A program made the position numbers and the translations under genes. Positions 46,505 through 54,242 of a stretch of 64,000 bases of DNA are shown piece after piece. The stretch is taken from positions 472,398 through 536,397 of the forward strand of contig JAHDGJ010000001.1 of assembly GCA_020627705.1 (NCBI GenBank). Direction: 5' to 3'. The notes beneath the pieces were generated by a model. That model searched no databases. It was given only the letters and a program-made list of their open reading frames with translations, and was not told the DNA's origin. The stretch is from Saprospiraceae bacterium. Its GTDB lineage: Bacteria; Bacteroidota; Bacteroidia; Chitinophagales; Saprospiraceae. Position 1 is the stretch's first letter, and each line of letters starts with the position of its first letter.

Positions 46505-48673
46505 ATGAAAAAATCACTGCTACCGTCACTGCTCCCCTTATGTTCCTTTTTATTACTTTCTTTTTTAACTGCTCAAAATTGTCATGCACAAGAATGGTCC
46601 CAGGTAAACAATCCTCCTTTTTATAAGGATCACAGCAATGGTTTTGGGTTTGGTGATAAAGCATACATATTTGAGGGAGATAGTGATCAAGTATGGGAAT
46701 ATAATCCTTCATTGGATCAATGGACGAACATTGCCACCTTTCCCGGTGGATCAAGAGCCTTAGCCATAGGTGAAGACTGGAATGGCAAATATTATTTTGG
46801 ATTTGGTTTTGGCGATGGAGGTGCTCTAAACGATTTATGGGAATTTAACCCGGTGGATACTTCTTTTACCCAATTGCCCGATTGTCCGTGCGAAGGCAGA
46901 GGTCATCCTGCACTTGTTGCACACAAGGACAAAATAATAATGGGTACAGGATCAGGATCAAATGGAGATTTGGATGATATGTGGGAATTTGATTTGATCA
47001 CACAAGAATGGAGGCAATTGGAAGATCTTCCTGGTGGACCTCGGCATCATCCTTTTCAATTTGGCATAGACGATTACGTTTTTATCGGTGGTGGACACCT
47101 TACTAATTGGTTTAAATATCACTTAGAAACGAGCGAAATGACGCCAATTAACAACCTCCCCTTGGGTAGAGTTGCAGGCGCTCAATTTGATTACGCTGGT
47201 CTTGGTTTTTTATTGGGGGGAGACGATCGTTTTCATGTACATGTCCCGGCAGTGCAGTCTTTTATGTCTTATGATTATCAAAATGATATTTGGACCAACT
47301 TGCCCCCTTTACCCAATGGTAGTAGATGGGCTTGCAGTGCTTTTATTGTAGAGGACATTTTGTATTTCTTTGGTGGAATTGATTCTGATGAGGAAGATAA
47401 TACCATGTGGAAATTTGATATGAGCTACATTAGTTGCGCGCCACCTAATTCGATAAATCTATCTAATCTAACAGATGTTTCTGCCAATTTAAATTGGTCC
47501 AATGCCTCCAACAGTGAGTCGGACACTGTAAAGTGGCGAATCCTAGGCGAGAATACTTGGAACATAGTGGCCGATGCTAATCCGATTCTAACGCTCGAAA
47601 ATCTAGAGGCTTGTACGGAGTATGAATATCAAATATTTTCAGAATGTGGGGATATTACCACAAATTCAGAGGTATTACAATTTAAGACTGATGGATGTTG
47701 TACGAATCCGGTATTAGAATTCACTCCTGTGTCAGAAAATGTGGTTGACATTGTATGGCCAGAGATTCTAGCCTCTGATGAGTATGAACTTAGGTGGAGG
47801 GTACAAGGTGAGACTGATTGGACCATCAACACTACCGCTCAAAACCAATTATCCTTGCAAGGTCTACAAGAATGCACCGTATATGAGGCGCAGATCAAAA
47901 GCATTTGTCAAATTGAAACTATAGATTTTGGGGAGACCTTTACTTTTTTTACTAAAGGTTGCGGAGCATGTACGGATTTAGAGTATTGCGGAACTTCAGA
48001 ACTAAACACAGATCTGTTGTTATATATTGACCAAGTGGTGATTGACTCGTATACCGAAACAAGTGGATACAACGAAGGCTATGAAAGTTTTGCCACACCT
48101 AATGCCGAAGAATACGAATTGGGAAGTTCAATTCAAGTCGATGTACATATGGGAACAGATGAAAACTTTGCTTTAGGCTATATCTATGTTTGGTTGGATC
48201 TCAATGCAGATGGTCTATTTACAGAAGAGGAACTTATGGGCAACACGGTAGCTTTTAATGAAGTTGCTTCGTTTGATTTTGAGATTCCATTTTCTGCTCA
48301 AGCTGGATTAACCAAAATGAGAATTACGGCTTTGACAGATGATTTCAATACCTCCGCATGCGAATTTGGAGAAAACACGGTTGGGGAAATCGAGGACTAT
48401 TGCATTCGCTTATTGTCAACAAGTTCTACGAACGAATCCGAACTCTTGGAAGTGAACGTGTACCCGAATCCAGCCACTGATGTCATCTATTTTGACCTCA
48501 AGGATCAAACAAAGCAGTACAACATCCAATTGATAGATCAAGTAGGTAGAAAAGTATTTGTTTCGGATTTAAATAGTACTTTCTTGGATATTTCTCATAT
48601 ACCAAGCGGAATGTACTTTTTAGAAGTTTCGAATGAAGATTCAAAATCAACCATTAAATTGATCAAAGATTAA
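46505..48673 (+). CDS. Secreted Kelch-repeat/FN3/GEVED protein with T9SS sorting domain
   Basis: A 722-aa surface or secreted protein with a signal peptide ending NCHAQEW. Residues about 30-310 contain at least five Kelch-like repeats (DLWEFNPVDTSF, DDMWEFDLITQEWRQL, WTNLPPLPNGSRW), which should form a beta propeller. Two fibronectin type III domains follow (about 315-395 and 400-485), then a GEVED-type domain (about 500-635; GYIYVWLDLNADGLFTEEE, NTVGEIEDYCI). A C-terminal type IX sorting domain (VNVYPNPATDVIYFDL to IKLIKD) completes it. The function is likely binding or adhesion. No catalytic motif is seen. Confidence 0.88.
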   Translation: MKKSLLPSLLPLCSFLLLSFLTAQNCHAQEWSQVNNPPFYKDHSNGFGFGDKAYIFEGDSDQVWEYNPSLDQWTNIATFPGGSRALAIGEDWNGKYYFGFGFGDGGALNDLWEFNPVDTSFTQLPDCPCEGRGHPALVAHKDKIIMGTGSGSNGDLDDMWEFDLITQEWRQLEDLPGGPRHHPFQFGIDDYVFIGGGHLTNWFKYHLETSEMTPINNLPLGRVAGAQFDYAGLGFLLGGDDRFHVHVPAVQSFMSYDYQNDIWTNLPPLPNGSRWACSAFIVEDILYFFGGIDSDEEDNTMWKFDMSYISCAPPNSINLSNLTDVSANLNWSNASNSESDTVKWRILGENTWNIVADANPILTLENLEACTEYEYQIFSECGDITTNSEVLQFKTDGCCTNPVLEFTPVSENVVDIVWPEILASDEYELRWRVQGETDWTINTTAQNQLSLQGLQECTVYEAQIKSICQIETIDFGETFTFFTKGCGACTDLEYCGTSELNTDLLLYIDQVVIDSYTETSGYNEGYESFATPNAEEYELGSSIQVDVHMGTDENFALGYIYVWLDLNADGLFTEEELMGNTVAFNEVASFDFEIPFSAQAGLTKMRITALTDDFNTSACEFGENTVGEIEDYCIRLLSTSSTNESELLEVNVYPNPATDVIYFDLKDQTKQYNIQLIDQVGRKVFVSDLNSTFLDISHIPSGMYFLEVSNEDSKSTIKLIKD

Positions 48674-48722
48674 ATCTGATTGACTTCTCTTATTCGCCAT
48701 CGTATTTTTATCAAAAAGTATA

Positions 48723-49268
48723 ATGGGGAAGATATTTGAAAAGCTCAGTTCGGCGCATAGGGACTTTATTGAAAAGCAAAAAGTATTTTTTGTTGCAACT
48801 GCTGCGACAGAAGGGTCTGTAAACCTGTCCCCAAAGGGCTTAGACTCCTTACGGGTCTTGGACGAACATTACCTTGTTTGGCTCAACTTAACTGGCAGTG
48901 GCAATGAAACCGCTGCGCACATTAAACAAAACCCGAGAATGACCCTTATGTTTTGCGCGTTTGAAGGCCCACCTCTTATTTTAAGAATTCATGGTCAAGC
49001 CGAAATGTTTCAACAAGGTCATCTGGAGTGGGAGCACTACGCTAGCCTCTTTCCTTCAAGTGTTTCGACAAGACAATTCTACAAGGTCAAGATAGAACGT
49101 GTCATTACCTCATGTGGGTTTGGAGTACCTCTTATGGCTTTTAAAGAAGAGAGAACACTGCTCCCTGAGTGGGCTGAGAAAAAAGGTGAAGAAGGCATAA
49201 AACAATATTGGAAAGAAAAGAATCAAAAAAGTTTTGATGGCTTCGATACAGATATCCCCATAGATTAG
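48723..49268 (+). CDS. Pyridoxamine 5'-phosphate oxidase-like FMN-binding protein
   Basis: A 181-aa split-barrel flavin-binding protein of the PPOX group (FVATAATEGSVNLSPKGLDSLRV near residue 24, YLVWLNLTGSGNETAAHI near 53, PRMTLMFCAFEGPPLILRIHGQAEMF near 75). The family members bind FMN or F420 and reduce small molecules. This subgroup is uncharacterised, and the specific substrate is unknown. No signal peptide. It is convergent with the TrhA-type gene. Confidence 0.85.
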   Translation: MGKIFEKLSSAHRDFIEKQKVFFVATAATEGSVNLSPKGLDSLRVLDEHYLVWLNLTGSGNETAAHIKQNPRMTLMFCAFEGPPLILRIHGQAEMFQQGHLEWEHYASLFPSSVSTRQFYKVKIERVITSCGFGVPLMAFKEERTLLPEWAEKKGEEGIKQYWKEKNQKSFDGFDTDIPID

Positions 49269-49272
49269 ATCG

Positions 49273-49291
49273 GTATAATCTTACATTATAC
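49273..49291. repeat. Inverted repeat at the convergent 3' ends
   Basis: GTATAAT, 5-nt loop, ATTATAC forms a 7-bp stem at the junction of the PPOX (plus) and TrhA (minus) genes, overlapping the TrhA stop. It has no U-tract, so it is at best a weak bidirectional terminator. Confidence 0.35.
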
Positions 49292-49978
49292 ATATCGGTA
49301 TATCACCCAATAATGACATAAGCTCCCAAGCATAACGAAGACATGGAATACCGCATGATTATATTTCAAAGATTTGATGGAATAAATCAGTGCACCTAAG
49401 GTATAAATTACGCCCCCAGCAACCAATAAATAAAGTCCATTTGAATCAAGATTTGAAATCAAGGGTTTCACAACAAAAAGAGCCAACCAGCCCATAAGCA
49501 CATACATGATTGTCGAAAGTCGATCATACTTTCCTGTATAAAAAAGTTTGAGTACGACACCCAAAAGCGCAAAGCTCCAAACAACGCAAAACAATGCGAA
49601 ACCATAAGAATCTTTTAGTGTAATAAGGCAGAAAGGAGTATAACTGCCGGCGATCAATACATATATAGCCGCGTGATCAACTATGTTTAACCACCTTCTT
49701 CGTAAAGGATTCTTTGCACTATGATACAAGGTAGATGCGGCATACAAACTCATCAAGCTGATTCCAAAAATCAGACAGCTCCAGAAATATAGCTTACTAT
49801 TGATTTGAATCGCCTTTTTGATCAAAAAAAAAGTTCCGAGGATACTTAATCCAAAACCTAATCCATGTGTAATGACATTAAGCATTTCCTCCTCTTTGGA
49901 ATAATAATGGAGCAAGGGATTCGATTCTTCCCTTAGATCAGATGGAGTGTGTGGTAATTGGCTTCCCATAAATAACAT
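49286..49978 (-). CDS. trhA: TrhA/hemolysin III (PAQR) family membrane protein
   Basis: A 230-aa protein with seven transmembrane segments of the PAQR superfamily. The conserved residues are visible: EEEMLNVITHGLGF near residue 30, SLMSLYAASTLYHS near 75, IVDHAAIYVLIAGSYTP near 100, and the C-terminal HAVFHVFVMLGSLCHY near 208, with the His cluster that binds metal in the family. Some members influence membrane fluidity; the old name hemolysin III is probably misleading. The start could also be the Met at codon 4 (49969). It begins directly after the Rieske gene stop (TAAATG), so the two are probably co-translated. Confidence 0.88.
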   Translation of the reverse strand: MLFMGSQLPHTPSDLREESNPLLHYYSKEEEMLNVITHGLGFGLSILGTFFLIKKAIQINSKLYFWSCLIFGISLMSLYAASTLYHSAKNPLRRRWLNIVDHAAIYVLIAGSYTPFCLITLKDSYGFALFCVVWSFALLGVVLKLFYTGKYDRLSTIMYVLMGWLALFVVKPLISNLDSNGLYLLVAGGVIYTLGALIYSIKSLKYNHAVFHVFVMLGSLCHYWVIYRYV

Positions 49979-51064
49979 TTAATCCTCTAGAAACTTACAC
50001 AACAAACTTTGAAAATGATGCACGCCTTTTTCTTTGGTGGGCGAAAACCTTCCTGTTTGATAGAACCTAGATTTGAGTCCTCGGTGCACTCCTTCAACCA
50101 CAAATTCATCCTCTCGTTCTACTTTATCCATGAGTACCTGCGCAGAGGTGCTCATCTCTTGATCTCCGGGCAAATACGTAATAAAAGAAACTCTGGTTTT
50201 ATTAGGCGATATTGGTTTTACCACATTGACCGAAAGGCCCCAGGGATAAAAGTTAAACATCATATTGGGAAATAGCCAAAAGTAATATGCTGCGATTTGC
50301 TTACCATAGTCTTCATGATCCTTGGGTAAATCAAATGGCTGATCAGCCCCAGTCGCATACCCAATTTGCAAATTCATATGGTCGTACAACTCAGTGGTAT
50401 AACTTTCGTAATCCAAAATGGCATTTAAATCTTTGTGCACAAATGGAATATGAAAGCCCTCGAGATAATTATCACAATACAACGCCCAATGGCAATTGAC
50501 CAAATAATCCTTACTCGTAGCAGCATCTCTTTTAAATCTATCAAGATTCAAAAACCCAACTTTTCTGGACATGACGTCAAGAGTATTGCCTAGATCAAAA
50601 GTGGGATCAAGACCAACAAATAAATGCTCAAACCAATTTTTGACTGCAAATTGATGCAAATGATCACAAGCTCTTGGGAAATTTTCAACTTCTTTAAACT
50701 CGGGCATATATTCCATTTTACCATCCATAGCAAATCGACGGCCATGATACATGCAAGTGAGTTTTTTCATTTTTCCCGGTTGATGGATCAAAATATTTGC
50801 ACGATGCGTGCAGATGTTGCTTTGGGCATTGATGTGTTGATTGGTATCTCGAGTTAATAAAACCGGTTCATCCAAGTAGTGATCCAACAAATTAATTGGG
50901 TGGGCATAATCAGTCAACGGCAACAAAGAATGACTGTCTCCTACCCATTGCCAAGACTTAGCAAATATTTTTTCCTTGATTTGATTAAAAACTTCTTCAC
51001 TTTGATAAAAACTACCTGGGAGGGTTTCTGCCTTTCGGATGTCCGGATCAATAAAATATTTCAT
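49979..51064 (-). CDS. Rieske non-heme iron oxygenase (ring-hydroxylating/choline-monooxygenase-like alpha subunit)
   Basis: A 361-aa cytoplasmic enzyme. The Rieske [2Fe-2S] ligands lie in NICTHRANI near residue 85 (C-x-H) and LTCMYHGRRF near 104 (C-x2-H). The catalytic domain carries the mononuclear-iron site NYLEGFHIPFVHKD near 208, giving two His, with the third acidic ligand expected downstream. The family uses O2 and an electron-transfer partner to hydroxylate rings or methyl groups. The single-subunit size and motif fit the choline/betaine-type branch as well as aromatic types, so the substrate is undecided. No reductase gene is nearby. Confidence 0.87.
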   Translation of the reverse strand: MKYFIDPDIRKAETLPGSFYQSEEVFNQIKEKIFAKSWQWVGDSHSLLPLTDYAHPINLLDHYLDEPVLLTRDTNQHINAQSNICTHRANILIHQPGKMKKLTCMYHGRRFAMDGKMEYMPEFKEVENFPRACDHLHQFAVKNWFEHLFVGLDPTFDLGNTLDVMSRKVGFLNLDRFKRDAATSKDYLVNCHWALYCDNYLEGFHIPFVHKDLNAILDYESYTTELYDHMNLQIGYATGADQPFDLPKDHEDYGKQIAAYYFWLFPNMMFNFYPWGLSVNVVKPISPNKTRVSFITYLPGDQEMSTSAQVLMDKVEREDEFVVEGVHRGLKSRFYQTGRFSPTKEKGVHHFQSLLCKFLED

Positions 51065-51077
51065 GAATCAAAAATGA

Positions 51078-51767
51078 TCAATTTTCCACAAGAAATTGAT
51101 ACCCAACGCCCTTTAAAGTAATGATTCGGATTTTGGAGTGGTCAGAAAAATACTTCCGAAGCTTCGCAATATAAACATCCAAATTTCTAGAATTGTAAAA
51201 AGAATCATCCCCCCATGCTGCAAGTAAAATTTCTTTCCGATCTGTCACCTCATTTATATTTTCGCACAACAACTTAAGAATGGTACTTTCCTTATGCGAA
51301 AGCTTATACGTCTGCAAGGCTGAACGCAATTCGTATCGTTTGGGTTGAAAAGTAAATTCACCCAATTGATATTCCTTTGAGGTACTTTGTTTTGTCTGAT
51401 GGGATCCGACTCTTTTTAATAAGGCATTGATACGTACTATGAGCTCCTCCATACTAAAGGGTTTGCGCATGTAATCGTTAGCACCAACTTCAAATCCCTT
51501 AACCACATCCTTGCTCTGGCTTTTAGCGGATAGAAATATAATTGGAATATCAGGACTTATGCGCCTAATTTCTTCAGCCAGATCATATCCATTCATCTTA
51601 GGCAACATGATATCCAAAACGCAGATATCAAAAGATTGATTTTTAAAAGCACGAATAGCGTCTATACCGTTAGGCTTCAGCACCAATTGATAGCCCTCCT
51701 TTTCTAAGGTATCGCTGACTATTTTAGCCAAGAAAGGTTCGTCCTCTACATATAAAATCTTACTCAT
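51078..51767 (-). CDS. OmpR-family response regulator
   Basis: A 229-aa regulator with a receiver domain (acidic pocket in ILYVEDEPF, phospho-acceptor Asp in CVLDIMLPKMNG near residue 52, Lys in YMRKPFS near 102) and a winged-helix Trans_reg_C domain (about 130-229; YKLSHKESTILKLL, SRNLDVYIAKLRKYF, IITLKGVGYQF). It overlaps its cognate histidine kinase gene by 8 bases. Likely targets include the divergent GLPGLI/TonB receptor genes, given the phased repeats at 53342-53380. Confidence 0.94.
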   Translation of the reverse strand: MSKILYVEDEPFLAKIVSDTLEKEGYQLVLKPNGIDAIRAFKNQSFDICVLDIMLPKMNGYDLAEEIRRISPDIPIIFLSAKSQSKDVVKGFEVGANDYMRKPFSMEELIVRINALLKRVGSHQTKQSTSKEYQLGEFTFQPKRYELRSALQTYKLSHKESTILKLLCENINEVTDRKEILLAAWGDDSFYNSRNLDVYIAKLRKYFSDHSKIRIITLKGVGYQFLVEN

Positions 51768-53298
51768 TGGATGTTGGTATCTTTATAAAAAAAGTGGTTC
51801 CCTCATCAATTTTGCTCTCCACACGTATGGTTCCTTGGTGCTTTTCGATGATTTCTTTTACGTAGTGCAGTCCTATGCCATGACCTTTTACATCATGAGT
51901 GTCTTGTGAAGGCACGCGAAAAAAGCGATCAAAAATTTTACTGATGTATTCCTTAGAAATCCCTTCACCTTTATCCGAAACAGCAATACGTATCATGTTA
52001 TGGCTGCTATTCAAATTCAGAGATATTTCTGGACTTTGCCCTGAATATTTTATTGCGTTATCCATCAAATTATAGATAACATTGGTCAGATGTATAGGAT
52101 CTCCATGGACAGTAAAATCATCCCCATATGATTCAAAATCAAGAGATACATCATTTTTAACAAAGTGCAAATCCATTGATTTTATAATCTGCTCTATCAA
52201 TGTTTTTAAGTCAACGGATTCTCTTTCCAACTCTAAATCTCCACCTTCATAATTTGACATTTGCATAACCTTATCGACAAGAATCTCTAATCTGTTTAAC
52301 TCGTGTTTAGAAATATCTAAATATTCTTTGCGCTTATTTACATCTTCTATTGCCCCAAAATCACTTAAAGCTTCTAATGCTACCCCAACGGTAGCTATTG
52401 GAGTTTTTAGTTCGTGAGTCATATTGGAAACAAATGCCGCCTTCATTTCATTTAGCTTGCGCTGTGATCGAAGTGTTTTGTTTATCATAAAAAAAGAAAG
52501 AGCTATCATTCCAAACAAAATACTGCTCATCAAAAACGATGGAATTATCTTCCGAAACAAATAAGATCGAATCTCATCAAAACGCGCGAAAGTGTATTGA
52601 TTGAGCGCGGGATGTGAAACAAAAGGAATACTCAAATACCTTGAAGATTGTATACTACTATCTACAACCTCATAATTTTGTGGCAGCCCCGCCTTAGCTA
52701 AAAATTTGGAAAAATACTTTTCAATATTTTTCACTTCTTCCCCCATGTGGGAACGAAAGACTTTGAATTCTTCTTTCCCTCCATCTTTAGTCCCCCGAAT
52801 GCTAGAAGAAATCTCAATGAAGGTAGAATCAGACTGTGTATAATTTAAAAACCGAGGCAACACTTGAATCGGTGCTATCGTATCCCCTTTCCAATTGGGA
52901 ATACTATCCTCAACACTCAAAAATTGGTAAGAATATTTGCTTGATTCAGATCCCTTTTCATCGATCCTTTCTTCCAAGCCATCTATTTGCATGGAGAAAT
53001 TAAAATCTTCGGAATCATCTACAGATGATGAAATGAAAATACTGTCAAAATCTTTAAAATGTGGCGCGGATATATTAAACTCTCTGCCATCAAATCCATC
53101 CGTTGTCACAATAGTAATTACCTGAGCAAAAATAGAATCCTTGATTTCGCCATTGGCTAAAGACAATTGATCCTTAAGCTTTTGCTCTAGCTCTACTCTT
53201 TCTTTGGCATATTGCGTAGTATTCCAATAAACGAGAAAGGCGCCCAAGCAGAGCAAGCTTAAAATCATCCAAATTCTATACAAAGCTTTTCCTTTCAT
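51760..53298 (-). CDS. Membrane sensor histidine kinase
   Basis: A 512-aa kinase. An N-terminal transmembrane segment (near 10-28) and a second one (near 255-278) enclose a periplasmic sensor domain of about 220 residues with no known fold recognised. Phosphotransfer and ATPase domains follow: H-box SNMTHELKTPIATVG near 292, N-box NVIYNLMDNAIKYS near 405, DKGEGIS near 438, and KGHGIGLHYVKEI near 467. No HAMP or PAS domain is seen. The stimulus is unknown; its partner regulator is the next gene. A TATTTTTG box 7 nt before the ATG suggests a near-leaderless mRNA. Confidence 0.93.
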   Translation of the reverse strand: MKGKALYRIWMILSLLCLGAFLVYWNTTQYAKERVELEQKLKDQLSLANGEIKDSIFAQVITIVTTDGFDGREFNISAPHFKDFDSIFISSSVDDSEDFNFSMQIDGLEERIDEKGSESSKYSYQFLSVEDSIPNWKGDTIAPIQVLPRFLNYTQSDSTFIEISSSIRGTKDGGKEEFKVFRSHMGEEVKNIEKYFSKFLAKAGLPQNYEVVDSSIQSSRYLSIPFVSHPALNQYTFARFDEIRSYLFRKIIPSFLMSSILFGMIALSFFMINKTLRSQRKLNEMKAAFVSNMTHELKTPIATVGVALEALSDFGAIEDVNKRKEYLDISKHELNRLEILVDKVMQMSNYEGGDLELERESVDLKTLIEQIIKSMDLHFVKNDVSLDFESYGDDFTVHGDPIHLTNVIYNLMDNAIKYSGQSPEISLNLNSSHNMIRIAVSDKGEGISKEYISKIFDRFFRVPSQDTHDVKGHGIGLHYVKEIIEKHQGTIRVESKIDEGTTFFIKIPTSNE

Positions 53299-53305
53299 TC
53301 TAATA

Positions 53306-53313
53306 CAAAAATA
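53306..53313 (-). promoter_or_regulatory. -7 promoter box TATTTTTG for the two-component system
   Basis: A perfect TAnnTTTG element on the minus strand, ending 7 nt before the kinase ATG at 53298. Confidence 0.45.
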
Positions 53314-53341
53314 AACCAGCCTTTTTCAAGTCTTGGCTTTC

Positions 53342-53380
53342 ATTAACCTTAATTAACCTTAATTCTAGTTTGATTAACCT
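53342..53380 (+). promoter_or_regulatory. Phased ATTAACCT direct repeats, probable OmpR-type operator
   Basis: Three exact copies of ATTAACCT start at 53342, 53352 and 53373, with a degenerate copy ATTCTAGT at 53362. The starts are therefore 10, 10 and 11 bp apart, about one DNA turn each. The last copy ends 20 bp before the TAGATTTG -7 box of the GLPGLI gene, where a PhoB-like activator would replace the -35 element. Confidence 0.7.
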
Positions 53381-53400
53381 AGAGCAGAGCCATTACACCA

Positions 53401-53408
53401 TAGATTTG
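53401..53408 (+). promoter_or_regulatory. -7 promoter box TAGATTTG for the GLPGLI/TonB receptor operon
   Basis: A perfect TAnnTTTG element 19 nt before the GLPGLI ATG. No consensus -33 TTG at normal spacing; the phased repeats lie there instead, consistent with activator dependence. Confidence 0.6.
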
Positions 53409-53427
53409 AAGTAACAAAAAAATTAAA

Positions 53428-54201
53428 ATGAAAAATAATACGCTTCTAACTTTATTGTTGCTACTTACTATTTCCTTGACTTCTCTTTCGGCACAAAAAG
53501 CTGGAAAAATAAAATACACGGAAACCATAAAAATGGAATTTGACATCCAAGCACCTGATGGCATGGATTTAAGTTCGATGCTTCCCGAGTCTACTTCATT
53601 TAATAAAGAATTATTCTTTAAAAACGATCAGTCTATTTACGTGGATGCCAAAAACAACGAAAGCGGTGACGTTGAAATGGAATCAGACGATGGCTCTTTT
53701 AAAATTGTCATTCAAATGGATGAAGCGGAAGAAATATTTCATACCGACCTAAAACAGAAAGTGTTGACCCAGCAAACAGGCTTTATGGGCAAAGACTTTT
53801 TGATCGTGGAAGCATTAGAACAGCCCAAATGGAAACTCACTGGAGAAAAAGTAAAATATCTAGGCTATGAGTGTATGAAAGCTGAAATGCAGGTAAAGGC
53901 ACAAACTGACAAAGAAAAAGACAAACACATTATTGCTTGGTTTGCCCCTTCTATACCGGTACAAGTAGGGCCTGCACATTACAATCAGCTACCTGGTGCA
54001 ATCTTAATGCTCTCTGAAAACGGCGATAAAAGAGAAATCAGAGCGACAGAGATTCTTTTAGATATAGATCCAACGGAAAAAATCAAAAAGCCCACAAAAG
54101 GCAAAAAAGTCTCTAGTGCCGAATTTGAGAAAATCATTGAAGAGAAAGAAAAGGAACTGAAAGAATTGCATGGTGAAGGAATCCACATCAACAATCATTA
54201 A
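53428..54201 (+). CDS. GLPGLI-family exported protein
   Basis: A 257-aa protein with a signal peptide ending SLTSLSAQKA. The mature protein is beta-rich with the family signature in HYNQLPGAILMLSENG near residue 192 (a variant of GLPGLIL), preceded by YLGYECMKAEMQ near 145. The function of the family is unknown. Members are often encoded next to a TonB-dependent receptor, as here. It heads the operon and may act with the downstream receptor; the C-terminus is Lys/Glu-rich. Confidence 0.88.
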   Translation: MKNNTLLTLLLLLTISLTSLSAQKAGKIKYTETIKMEFDIQAPDGMDLSSMLPESTSFNKELFFKNDQSIYVDAKNNESGDVEMESDDGSFKIVIQMDEAEEIFHTDLKQKVLTQQTGFMGKDFLIVEALEQPKWKLTGEKVKYLGYECMKAEMQVKAQTDKEKDKHIIAWFAPSIPVQVGPAHYNQLPGAILMLSENGDKREIRATEILLDIDPTEKIKKPTKGKKVSSAEFEKIIEEKEKELKELHGEGIHINNH

Positions 54202-54242
54202 CAATCACAGACCCTTCGTTAACGACCATAACTTCTACGCTC

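Noticed and set aside
46494-46754. Minus-strand open frame opposite the start of the Kelch/T9SS gene
   Set aside because: It lies opposite a clear signal peptide and Kelch start, its translation has no domain pattern, and the plus-strand gene fully explains the region.
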